A stretch of DNA of 64,000 nucleotides from Bugulina stolonifera (lineage: Eukaryota > Bryozoa > Gymnolaemata > Cheilostomatida > Bugulidae), in the NCBI GenBank assembly GCA_935421135.1, contig OW285187.1, positions 16,455,929-16,519,928 of the forward strand, written 5' to 3'. Shown here in pieces: positions 40,201 to 51,200 of this stretch. Position numbers and translations under genes: made by a program. The notes beneath the pieces are model-generated. The model was not told where the DNA came from. It was given only the letters and a program-made list of their open reading frames with translations, and made no database searches. Each line of letters begins with the position of its first letter. The stretch's first letter is position 1.

Positions 40201-42499
40201 CCGAAGTACTCTTTCTCCTTTAGATTGAAGTGTGATGCTACTATATCAAACAGGTCACATGTGTACATCTTTAGCTGTAACAAACAGTTCAATGTTCATA
40301 TAACCAGTGTACGACTAGCCAGTGGTATCTTAACTACACCGAGTAAACAGTTACAGTGGGCAAGCAACTCTTAATAAAATACATTCTGTAAACCAGAGCT
40401 CCCTTCGATACCTATGAGTGGAAGGAATAGTTGGTGTAGATGTTACGTGATTTATATTGGTTATTGTCCCCACTTTGATTGCTATCTGAAGAAAGAAGTG
40501 TTGGCTACAGTTTAGACAAGACATGTTGGTCCCCAATGTATACAGTATATGGACAGGTTTATGAAGCCAGTAGCTGGATAAAGTAAGGAATGAGAATCAG
40601 TAGAGATGGCCTACTAGCTACTAGCATACTAAACTAGGTTACATGTATATACTGCATAATGTGAAGTGCAGCGCATGGGCTGTCCCAGCTGCCATCCACA
40701 TGCAGTCAGCACTGAAGTGAGTGACACATAGCTAGGTCTACACATGACATGCTAACTGATACTAATGTATTAATAGTATATACATGTACATGACATACTA
40801 ACTGATACTGCAGATGTATAGTATATAAATGTGGTGATATTGTTTCCTCATTAATCGTCTAACAAGATGGAGATGGTATTAAATAACTCAGATATAAATA
40901 CTAACTGAGATATGGCTATGGGTATGACACAGGAGTAGGTAGACCTATGTGGCATAGAGAATTATCATTGTATGTAACACACCAGGTCAGGTGAGTCATA
41001 GAGTTCATGATGTATAGTGAGTTTGGTGCTACAAGTAGAGAAATTTGAGATAGTCTTCGTTCTGCACCAAAACTGAAGAAGTTGTCTTCTCTGCATTTTA
41101 TTGGTTGACAGCCCGACTCCCAACCACAAGCAAGGAACTAAAGCTATCCAGATTTGTTCACTACTGTCCCTAACCGTGAATATAGCCTACCCATACTTAC
41201 ATTTAACATATTGATACATGTACTAATCAAGTAAATTTCATGACTGACTGTATATATTGTACTGTAACAAATGCACTGTTCATAATGTTATACACGTCAT
41301 AAAACAGTAAGCTCTTAACACTATGTAGCTAATACAAAGTTGATATGACTTATATAACAATTAGTGAGGGCTAGATTGTATGTTAATCTAAGGGTGCTTG
41401 TGAGCAATCACCAAGATGTACTCATCTCACAGCTGCAGGCATTTATTATATTATAATCATGTTTTATATTATATGTACTTTTGCAGCATTATAACTGAGA
41501 TATGTATGATGCATGCTGTTCATTCTACTACATACATGCACATCTATCTAAACTTAATGAATCACTAGCATGGGAACAACGAAAATCATCTGAGATTGAG
41601 TGAAAGCCTCATTACATCTGATAATGAAGTTGGAGGCATAGAATGTTACCATAGCAACTAGTAGAGAGGAAGTGACATCAAGCTCACTGCTGGATATTTA
41701 TAATAGACTACTGCCAGTAACACTGGTCTACTAAGTAGTATACTACTACAAGTGACATGCTAGTAATATAGTACTATATCACTAGCATGTTACTTGTAGT
41801 AATATTAGCATACCTTATATAATTACTATTAACAGTAGCATATAATGATACAGGTGTCACACATTCTACTACCTAAAGTAGCACATTAGAATTAGACTAA
41901 CATCATCCATCAACTAACCATCAACTCCCAATCAATCATGTATGTTGACACAGTAATTCAGTCTATTCAGGTGAAACCAAAGGATACTATACTATTAATA
42001 ACAATACAATATTATACTATACCAATCAGTAATTAATATATCAATATATTTACAATGCAACCAGAACATATACATACAGAGATATACACTGTAGCCTATA
42101 TATACAGTGTATATGGTAGATAATGTAGTGTAGATATGTGCTGTGAGGAGTGTGAACTGTCATCTTGCATTGTAATACACAATGTGAAGGAGTTAACACA
42201 GCTACAACAGTGTTGTAGACAGGTTAAACCAGAGTACCCCCCAACCACTGCACAACTCACCATACTAGTGGTTACTGTTGACTATCACTATTCACTGTAG
42301 TACTGACCACTGCAGTATCATTGAATACTCCACTACTACCATCACCACAACTACTACTGCTACTACCAATGCTGCTACTGCCACTGCCACTACTGCTACT
42401 ACTACTACCACTACTGCTGCTGACTATAATTACCTGTACATTGTAGGTCAGCTTCCTATCATCTAGCAGCACAACTTGTACTTTACGGCTTTCAGCCAT
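19259..42499 (-). CDS. FRMD4: FERM domain-containing protein 4 homologue
   Basis: Nineteen exons join in phase to 1,123 aa: 42434-42499, 40180-40274, 39710-39802, 39266-39430, 38027-38176, 37283-37427, 36547-36623, 33815-33956, 28893-29076, 27788-28015, 27362-27522, 24927-25002, 24407-24442, 23643-23719, 23374-23528, 22830-23065, 21633-22679, 20586-20700 and 19259-19382. Residues 1-311 form the FERM domain, with FRMD4-typical stretches VVLLDDRKL, VASHFNLKEKEYFG, GIHYYEVKNKQGI and RRTFGPSNVNVYAWF. Residues 373 to about 527 match the coiled CUPID/DUF3338 region (KALCLQESEVTGELP, KKRVGTAFSIA). The rest is Ser/Pro-rich with a His run near 825 and a conserved-looking tail (NFSQEMLAWYQ). FRMD4 proteins scaffold cytohesin Arf-GEFs and Par3 at cell junctions. 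Start chosen at MAESRKVQVVLLDD; 5' untranslated exons may lie further upstream. The FRMD4A/FRMD4B split is probably vertebrate-specific. Confidence 0.93.
20700..21452. repeat. Palindromic minisatellite in FRMD4 intron
   Basis: Units related to CTATAGTACAGTGTTATACC and CTACAGTAGAGTGTATACT. The orientation of the units flips near 21083 and again near 21366, so long stretches are mutually inverted and could form extended hairpins. The array touches the acceptor of the exon at 20586-20700. Confidence 0.9.
21453..21632. other. Intron DNA without features
   Basis: AT-rich intron between the palindromic array and the large Ser-rich exon; nothing further seen. Confidence 0.5.
25090..25670. repeat. 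About 60-bp TATAC/CATG minisatellite
   Basis: Repeats of ATACATGTATATACTAGTAT and GTAATATATACATGCTAGTA with TGYACTMCTGTATAT spacers, in an FRMD4 intron. The high density of self-complementary words (TACATGTA, ACTAGT) makes it prone to secondary structure. Confidence 0.88.
25906..26992. repeat. 15-bp minisatellite, about 72 copies
   Basis: Consensus TACAACCTTGGTATG with a few variants (CCTTTG, CCTATG, GGTAGG) arranged in higher-order blocks. For example, three TATG units after one GGTAGG recur. Because the period is a multiple of three and lacks stops, several frames are open on both strands. It lies in the FRMD4 intron between exons 24927-25002 and 27362-27522. Confidence 0.93.
27118..27376 (-). 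repeat. 15-bp minisatellite derived from a splice donor
   Basis: On the minus strand the end of the FRMD4 exon and its donor (CGTACTAAG|GTAGGTC) continue into about 16 copies of GTAGGTCATACTATG-like units. Each unit repeats the GTAGGT donor-like word. The FRMD4 reading frame stays open through the array. Confidence 0.85.
29095..30450. other. FRMD4 intron DNA
   Basis: Part of the 4.7-kb intron 8 region. It contains a C-rich homopolymer run at about 29416-29437 and no supportable gene. Confidence 0.5.
30451..30798. mobile_element. Small inverted-repeat element with 7-bp duplication
   Basis: A 348-bp unit, more GC-rich than its surroundings, bounded by CAAAGAGGG on the left and CCCTCTTTG on the right. 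CCAATAC is duplicated immediately outside (30444-30450 and 30799-30805). A longer inverted match, AAAGAGGGATCACTC, lies 15 bp inside the left end and at the right end. The type is uncertain; a 7-8 bp duplication fits hAT-like elements. Confidence 0.6.
30963..31115. repeat. CTA/CCA trinucleotide repeat
   Basis: Imperfect run of TACCACTACTAC and CTTCTACC triplets in the FRMD4 intron. Confidence 0.8.
35819..35905 (-). other. Optional FRMD4 cassette exon, 87 nt
   Basis: On the minus strand, CCCTCAG precedes and GTAAGTCA follows an 87-nt open segment. It enters and leaves in the same phase as the junction between FRMD4 exons 36547-36623 and 33815-33956. Inclusion would add 29 residues, acidic (SFNLYEDAIREP, DECDDLSDAISDP), in the F3 lobe of the FERM domain between HDPK and VSVSRR. 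Without it the protein aligns contiguously with known FRMD4 proteins, so it is probably alternative. Confidence 0.55.
36799..37030 (+). mobile_element. tRNA-derived SINE
   Basis: The head looks like a tRNA: GAGCAGCTGTGGTCTCGTGG with a box-A-like segment, then a box B GGTTCGATACC at 36847-36857 in the expected spacing, followed by a non-tRNA body. It lies in the FRMD4 intron upstream of exon 36547-36623. The 3' end is not sharply defined and no target-site duplication was found. It lacks a normal tRNA 3' half, so it is not a functional tRNA gene. Confidence 0.65.
42320..42425. repeat. ACTACT/ACTGCT triplet repeat
   Basis: Imperfect trinucleotide repeat directly after the first coding exon of FRMD4 (within intron 1). 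If the donor were skipped, the frame would add a Ser run. Confidence 0.8.
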
Positions 42500-44929
42500 T
42501 TTCCCAACAAGTATATGAAACCCTCAACCTGCGAGTAGAAATCAATGTAAGTGGAACAGACTTCACCGGGTAGCCAGTCACTCAGTTACCATCAAATCCA
42601 ATTTCAATTTTCACAAGAGTGAATACAACACATGATTCTTATATAGCCATGCAACCTGCTTATTACTAGATGCACTTGATGGGATGTAAGACTGCAGGCC
42701 ACTGTGCATTCAGTTTACAACAGTAATATTGTGTAGAGTACTAAATGTTACCATTGTTAAATTGTAACTGAGTAAAAGTTTGGACAGTGTTGTTTGTTAT
42801 AGTTAAGTACATGTAAGTTAGAAGTAAGTTATTGCACTGTAGAAGAAGCTCAGTACTGAATAATAAACAAGAAGAATATGGACATTTATAGCCAAGTACA
42901 AAGTGTGAACACAATGTAATAACAACAACAATTATAATGGTGCCTGTACCTTACCAGTAATAGGTACAATGTAGAGTATGGTAGAGTAAAAGGATTATAC
43001 TCATCACTAATCATAAGATTAATGGCGGTGTCTTATATGATTAGTGTGTTGGATTAAACCATTCCAACTTATAATCTCAAAATTATTACTCACTGAATGA
43101 GCTGGCATTGAGTTTCATATGTTGGTAGAAGAAGCTTTGGGTTTACATCTCCTAAAATACAGCAGATGTACATGTAAAAGGTGAAAACACTATTGGTACT
43201 GATTCAATATACAAGTAGCCATAATAACAGTAAAACAAGATGAATATCATCCTATGTGCAATGGAAACCATCTCTCCATAGAGATGTTCTACAATGGAGA
43301 AAGCACTTCCACAACAAACCTCACTTGTATGCTCTACTAATGCATATAGGGAGTACAAGTCCTTTCATTCAAACATGGATAATGGTCTAAAATTGTATTT
43401 TAAAAGCATCTAGTGAAATTGTATTGAAATAGTTTTCATTCATGCCAGCCATTTAAAATTACCATTCATGTGTAATGATATGTAGAGGTATTAAGTGCAT
43501 TCTATAAAATGAGATGATTGCCGCAGTGTGCATGCTGTTTGCTGGCCTTTTGATTTACTACTAGTAGTGCAGTTGAGCTGTAGAAATGAAAGGCTGGGAC
43601 ATTAGGCCTATTTATATGTACATATATATATTAGTGGCAAATGAAAACTAATTGGGGCCCAAAAACACAAAATCAAATGGATGTTAAAATGATCACAACC
43701 ATCACCAATAAACATAGTAGGTGATATTGCCATTTTACAAGTACACGTGCAGTGTTGTGTAAAATGTTTCAAAACGTTACCATTTACTATAATGTAGGCT
43801 ATACACCATGCATTTGATAATATCTGCAGCATGTCATTAAAAAACATGGTAAGCTCCACCAATATTATTCACAGCTAAATCTATACTCGAATTATTTCCG
43901 TTTGCAGGTTTCTGTTGTTGTTCTGTTATGCTGTCACAAACTATTCTACTCCCTACTGAAACGTTCTGAGGTCCAAGATTTTTACTATCAGGGCCACGTC
44001 CTACTAATTCAAGAAAATATACACCCCAATTCAGCATTGTGGCAAACTAGACTAGTTTCCCTGAACTTCATAACATAGCTATGGTTCGAATATATGGCAC
44101 CAAATCAACAAGAAACTGAAGATTCAGGTTGATCAATGAATGGTATTTACCCTCAGAAAGATTGATCGTTTGCACTAGCAGCGACTCACAGATTTGTCCA
44201 TTTGGAAAGCAAAACTTTGTAGGAATATCCAGTTCAGCTTACTAGCCTACCATATCGAGTGAAACAACCACGTAGCATACAGCCAAATTTATGCATTCAA
44301 TAATAATATATTTGACCAAAATCCAAGTATCTTTAGGGCTGGTTTAACTAGATTACACAGCCTGTCCCATGTGCTGCTAATGCCTGTCTGTAGTAGGGGC
44401 AGGAAGTGCCATTTTCCAATTTATTAAGCCGATTTACATTTTTTCCTTTACATGTAGGTGACGAAAAATCTATACAAGAGTAGACACTTAAAGCACTCAA
44501 ACTTATGAATGTGATAATCGAGTGTATTGGTTCAAACTTTCTCCTAAACCTACTGTATACGTGTAGGTCTAACCAAATAAAACTTGAAATGCTTACAACA
44601 CTGCAACCCTATCGGTATACTCAACATAGTATGATAATAATATCAAGAGAAGATGTACTTTTCGATAAAACTGGAAAAAATAACACCATAAAACTGTGTC
44701 TACCCCACCAAACATTATCTGGCAAAATATAATAAATACACATTCAGGTAAACTTTATTTTATCATTATAATAATAATGCTCATACTTTACTAATCTTAT
44801 ATAAATATTTATTCATTAAACATCAATAACATGTTATTTATATAATTATTATTATATATTTATATTAAATTACTATAATATAAATATCTTTGTTTTTGTA
44901 CTAGGCTATCTCAATCTAAGATATAAAAA

Positions 44930-45055
44930 TGATATTTATATTAGATGGTTAAAAAATAGAAACAAAATTATAACACTTGTCTGTAAAAATCAAAATGCCA
45001 TTTTGATTTTATCAGACAAGTGTTACTCTGTTTTTAACTATTGAATAAAATATCA
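44930..45055. repeat. 126-bp fold-back hairpin
   Basis: The inner stem (44971-45025) pairs TAACACTTGTCTG and AAAATCAAAATG with their near-perfect reverse complements around a 2-nt turn. The outer stem pairs TGATATTTATATTAGATGGT with a matching right arm, with bulges. It could be a tiny MITE or a small-RNA precursor. Confidence 0.6.
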
Positions 45056-46022
45056 CTGTTATAGGCTAATAATAATTATAATGTTATTTAATTTTAATGT
45101 TTTGTTAATGAAATGTAATCATGCCATCTAACAACAATTATTTTATATAATAATTATATTAATAATATAAATATACATGTAAATATTCCCATATAAATAA
45201 TAAAATAAAAATAAATAATATAATAATAATTAAAAATAGTCTAGATTAGACAAGATAGTATAGTTAGTAGATTAGGTTTAGACATAGATAAAGATATATC
45301 TCAATAGTCGAATAGGACATCTGTGTCATAGATATATGATATAATTATAATAATTAATAATATTATACAATATAAATATAATGTTAATGTAATCATAACG
45401 ATAATCATAATGATTGAATTGATATAAAAAATATTATAATATAAATTAATCACTATACTATGCATGTTATACGTATAAAAAAGAATAAATTATTGTACTA
45501 TGGTTTTGAATGTTGCATAATATCTTTATGTAACAACATAATAAATATACAGGTAGCAATAGTATTTTTATTTGTAATTTCAATTTGATCAATTTTGATC
45601 TGGATTAAGATCGAAATTAATTACTTAGTCCTGGAACAAACGATTATTGCAACAATAAAATGCCATAACATATAAAAGATCAATTCCTGCTTAACATAAA
45701 GCCGGGCTACTTACCGACCTAATTAGGAATCTGTTTGCTCTTGCGTACCGAAGATATGGAAGTCTACAGCCGGAAAACATGGCTGATAAAGTAATGACAA
45801 ATTTACTAAAAAAAAGAAACCAGGCTTAAAACACTCAGCAAATGCGAATACGACTACTATGTAAGAAATGCAAATTCAGTCTTTTTTCTATAACTAAGCG
45901 ATGTTATTTAATACTAGCGGCTTAGGCGGCTAATCAATTTAATTGTTGAGCCAATTAGTAGGCCTAAATTTAAATTAAAATTAAATTAGTAAATTTACTA
46001 AAAGACAAAAGTAATATTAATA

Positions 46023-47011
46023 CAGTGGAACTTGGATAACTCAGACTTCAGCGGACCAGCAAAAATGGTCCGAGTTATGAGAAGTTTGAGTTAAGTGATC
46101 ATATACAAAGACAGTATTAATTTCTGCACAGTCACTTAGGAATACAGTATGAGTATAGGCCTAATAAACAGATGCTAAATGATGAATAAAAGATGAAAGG
46201 ATTATGTACATGTAGGCTTGCAGTACTCCACAGACACAAGAGTTGTGAATGCAAATTATTTAATAAACAATTCTGTAATAGTTTATTACTCCATTGGCTT
46301 TCACTGGAAATATTGACAATGTCTGCTTGTTTGTACAAGTGTTTAGTAAAATTAGCTTAGCTAGGCCCATCATAGATTTAAAAATAGCCATTGCAGTAGT
46401 CCAAAAGCTATAGGACATAATAGTGTTATGGGTAAGGCTGTGACAAATCCACGAATCCGGATCCGATTCCGAATCCTTAGGCACGGTTCCGAATCTCGGT
46501 TCCAAAATGCTCAGGTTCGAATCCAACATTGTAAAGTTTTTGTTATTTTTTGTAGCAATTATTTATAAAATTATTTAATTATTAATAAAAAATGTTGAAC
46601 AAAATGTCCTCATCTACAAACTAACAGTGAATAGCAGATGAAATATGCTTATAGGCTACAGTTTGATTACATGGTTTATTTGGTGACAAAAGATATTGAA
46701 TTTGTTAAAACGAGTAATTTCACGCGGAATCGTTTAGGAATTGGAATCGAGAATCTGCATGGTGGCAGGAATCGGAATCGTCAGATTCGAAAATTTTTGG
46801 ATTTGTTCCAGCCCTAGTTATGGGTGGCTGCTTTATAATCCAGTAGTTTATTACTATTCAGAACCTGGCTTGCAAGAAACTGTTCGAGTTAGAGCAGTAA
46901 AGTCTGAGTTATCTAAAGTCAATTATCATTGCCCAGGCTGGGACCGTGTGGGGGAGGCTGAGTTATCCAATTATCTGAGTTATGCGAGGCCGAGTTATCC
47001 AAGTTCCACTG
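46023..47011. mobile_element. pogo/Tigger-like MITE (interrupted)
   Basis: Terminal inverted repeats CAGTGGAACTTGGATAACTC with TA flanking both ends, typical of Tc1/mariner-pogo elements. Sub-terminal copies of CCGAGTTATxxGA recur inside. There is no transposase frame. The element is split by a 384-bp hAT-like insertion at 46433-46816. A second copy begins at 63733. Confidence 0.82.
46433..46816. mobile_element. hAT-like MITE nested in the pogo-like MITE
   Basis: Ends TAAGGCTGTGACAAATCC and GGATTTGTTCCAGCCCTA are inverted, and the 8-bp GTTATGGG is duplicated on both sides (46425-46432 and 46817-46824), diagnostic of hAT insertion. The interior is a series of GGAATCGGAATCG-type words. It inserted after the pogo-like element. 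Confidence 0.85.
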
Positions 47012-48245
47012 TAATTAATGTAAAATGAAAATATAAAATAATATATTATATTAATAGTTCTTTTATATTATTATTATTGTAATGTTAATATTCATATAAC
47101 ATAATTAATTTAATTAATAAAACAATTAAAATTTGCTTTTGCTTTTGAACTGGTTTTACTTTATACACTTTCAGTTCACTTTTAGTCTATAACTCTAAAG
47201 CTTGATTAATAAAGCTAGTTATAAAAATTTCTCACGTCAAAAGCTGAGAAACATAGTTCACTAATAAAATAAAAATTCAAATTTAATTTCAATTTTCCAA
47301 TTTTAGAATTTAAATTTGAAATTGGCAACTTGAATTTTAGTGCTCTCCATCGAGAAAACCATGTTCTATCACCCAGTCTCAATACACTGATTCGGGCTGA
47401 TAAAGAAAAGTAAATTACCCTCATCAGATCTGTCACTGGTCAGGTCATCACAGGTTTAGTTAGACTATTTAATAAATAAAAAAATGGTTTCCTGTCCTAC
47501 TACTGCAAGAGTACAGTGTTACAGATTCTAGCCATCACAGTCGTTTCTTAAGATAATAGTTCTAGAGAGTACATACATGCACATAGCCTACAAGTTGTCT
47601 AGGATAGTGGGACTATGTCTTCATATAGATGCAATTGGATGAGTCACCCTCTTCCGCACAGTGTAAACTATGAATGGGCACCAATGTTATTAGCTATATG
47701 TTGGTGGTGATTGATGCTAAGTAGGAAAAGTGAGACAAATCATGAGTGCAAGTCGGCATGCCTGCTGGTAGCCTACGCACTGTTGGCTTAGACATAGTTA
47801 CTATCAGTATACACTCGCATCATCTTGCTAAAAAGTGATAATATGAAGATGCAGCGTCTCAAAAGACCTCTATGTGTTCTATGGAAAATTGAACTTTGTA
47901 GGCCTACTGTAGCATACGAAATAGCCAACACTGTTTTGACAGACTGGTATTCGTATTTATGTTGATAATCATAGTTGGGGAAATTGGGGTTTGTGGTTAC
48001 CAACAAATAAGATTCATTGTGCTTCAAATTTGACAAAAGAGATTTTACTTCATCTACCATAAAAAACGTTCCAACAGAGATTGCAAAGTCTCAGCACTCG
48101 CCACCTACATGTATTTAATGTAGGTATCTATAAATATTAGTATATTTTACGTGTTGAATCTTGTTTGGTTTGATTGCCAGTTCCTAATTACTACAATACT
48201 TTTGATTATTTCAGAACACCTACAAGCAGTAGCTAGTTGGTCAAG

Positions 48246-51200
48246 ATGAGTTGGGGAAACCCATATGCAATGAATGCAGCAAACTACATGGGTGTCAATA
48301 CACACCCCCAATCTATGGGTAAGACTATATGCATCAGGTGCAGTAGGCTATTCACAGACAGTGCTAGTAATGCTGGCAAACACAAAAATCTATTTTTGAT
48401 GAATGTTTTGGGCAAACAAATCTAATTTGAATTTAAACTGAATGATTCCTGCTGCTTATTATATCTTTGTGTGTACATGTAGAATGTAACAGCTGCAGTA
48501 ACACGTCTTCGCAAAATATATATCTAAATAATTTGATTCGAAAGTGTATGGTAGCCTACATGTAATTTGAATGATTTCGCTCTAAATTCACGATACCTAC
48601 AAGTTATAACTCGATGTAACATGATTGACAATTTGTCACTTTCAAGTTGAGATTTATCTTCTCAATTCTGCCTAGCTCGAAGTGCTATCTAGCTGTCAAA
48701 TTTGAAAGATCGGGTATACCCTCTAGAGTCTAGCCAATCGAATATAGTTGATATTAGTATGTTGGAGCAAATAAATATGGCTTTAGTTTTAAATTGCGAG
48801 CAACTGCCTATATGTGATGTAGATAGCCTAATATGATGGTAATGCCCTCTTCAGACTTATGTTGAATATCAGACCATTATTTACTAGTATACTATTATCT
48901 CGTGGAAACCAACATTTGCTGCTAATCATGACAGGAGACGGTGTAAACCAGTTTAACTTGGCAGCAGCTGCAGTCGGTTATGCACAACAACAGGGTCAGT
49001 TTCAGCATATGGCCCAGTATCAACAGACACCACAGCAGCAATTTTCACAACAGCTTCCATTGCAAAATCAGTTTGGTGTCTACCAAGGGATAAATCAGGC
49101 GCAGCAACTACAACCACAGCAAGTACAGCCGCAACCATATGCCGGTTCATGGCAATCCGGTGGCAATAGTAAGTCTTATAATAATCTAGTTTCTAAATGA
49201 TATAATATCAATTAAATTAAAATATGAAATTGGCACTAAGTCAACAGCTTAAATAGAACTAGAAGGTTATCTGTAGTGCACACCCATGTCACGGCAGTAG
49301 GCCTATAATGATAATCTTTTGTTTATCATAATAATAATAATTTATGTGTTTGGAATTCTATGCTCATAATTGTTTGTGAAATGAAGTTAATGCCCCTATT
49401 CACTAATGCATGTGTTTTTGCTGTGTAGATGCGAGAGCTCAGGGTGGGATGGGTAATCAATCGTTTCAAGAGGTCGTTGGGCCACCTGGCACAGAAACTG
49501 CTCAGTTGGAGGCTAACAAGGCTGGAAAGGGAGAGCCTAGTGATGGTCAATTATTCAACTATGAAGATAAAATTAAAACTGCTTCGATACAGCGGCCTAC
49601 TGGAGCTGGTTGGCCTTTGCCCAGGTAAATAATATCCATATCCCCAGTAATTTCTGGTATTCCTACAACTTTGAGTGATGGCATTGCCTTCATTGATTCT
49701 ATTTTAACTAATTACAAGGTCAAGCAAGAAAAAACTAGATCCAGTAAGCAAAGGAAAACTAAAGCAGGGTAACACTTGGAACAGATGTCCAATCTGTAGG
49801 GAGATGGTACAGCTTGAAGTAAGTCGCCAGCATTTTACAATTTACTATAATCATAATTATATGCAGTACTAGCTGTGAGTGAACTTCAATCAGTAGTTAT
49901 ACAAAATGTAGCAATGTAGTTTGGTACAACAGTTAACATTCAGTTTGTATAAAACAATTTCATCTGTTTATTGCAGGACTGGGCTTCACATGCTGCATTG
50001 CATTCCGTAGACAACCAAACTAAAGAACTCAATATGGAGACTAGCCAAGACTCCGGAAATAAATCAGTAAACACCGTTAGTTTGGTTGTACCGTAGTTAA
50101 TTTTTACTGTAGTTTATTTGTAATGTAGTTTATTTGTACTGTTAATTTGCACCATAGTTAATTTGTGTAATTAATATATATGTGTAGTAGTTTATTTATT
50201 GCCTGGTGTTTTAACTCAAGTTGTGTGTATATTGTTATGCCTAGTGTCTTAGCTGTATTAGTTGTGTGTAATATTATCTTCTATTTCTAACATATACAAT
50301 TGGGTGACATGTTCTAATAATTTCAACGAGAGGAGATGAAGTCACGTACTGTTTTACTAACTCTCTGGTAGACTACATCGAATGGACAACATAGTAGAAC
50401 AATGAGTGTACGGAAGGGGGTGCCAGTACCCGGTGTATAATTAGTTGTTGGTTAACTTGTTGTAGGCTGAGGTTGACTACATGTTCATCCAGGATCTTGT
50501 TAAGGATGCTAAGAACAGGCCAGAGCAGATCCCACCTTTCTCCTGTGGGGTATGATACTCACAAGTTTATGTGATAACTACATGTACCTGGTACAGTGCA
50601 TATGCTAACTGTACATGTTATATTGATCTACTGAGTATACTGTTTATTTGTCTTTGTGATTGTAACAGTTTGCTATGTCAGTAAAGCATAGAGTTCTTCC
50701 TCCCTTTGGTCTCTCCATGATGTACTAGCGCTACATAACACATACTTGTTGCAGTTGTGTGGTGTGGAAGGAATGTTTACTGATGAAATGCTGGCACATA
50801 TACAGGGAGCTGAGCATATGCACGTAAGCATAAAGAAGGTTGCCTTGTTTCATCACTTGTGTTCTTATTAGTTTATTTGTGTAATAGGTATTTTGCACCA
50901 GGTCCTATTGTAAATTGGAAATGCATATATTACAATGGTAACTGTTATATGGCCCCTGTAATTGTACATGTGTATGCACACTAAGCGGACTTCCGACAGT
51001 ATACAGTATTTTATCTCAATGTTGGTGTTTGTTTTAGGAAGTGTACCGCTGGATATCACTACCATCGTCCCCTGGTCACTCCAGATACAAGGTAATATTT
51101 GTTTATGTACCATTGGAAGATTATCTGGTAATATGTATATATTTGTTGGAGTCAGCTGCATGGATTAGTTACTGAGTGCGTGGCTACCAGCTATATGGAT

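Larger units (their letters stand above)
42500..48245. other. Divergent intergenic region FRMD4 / zinc-finger gene
   Basis: Both neighbours are transcribed away from this 5.7-kb AT-rich gap, so it should hold both promoters. A possible FRMD4 5' untranslated exon ends at a good donor near 45715 on the minus strand (GGTCG|GTAAGTAGCC). An untranslated exon segment of the zinc-finger gene begins after TATTTCAG near 48213. A hairpin and nested MITEs are listed separately. Confidence 0.45.
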
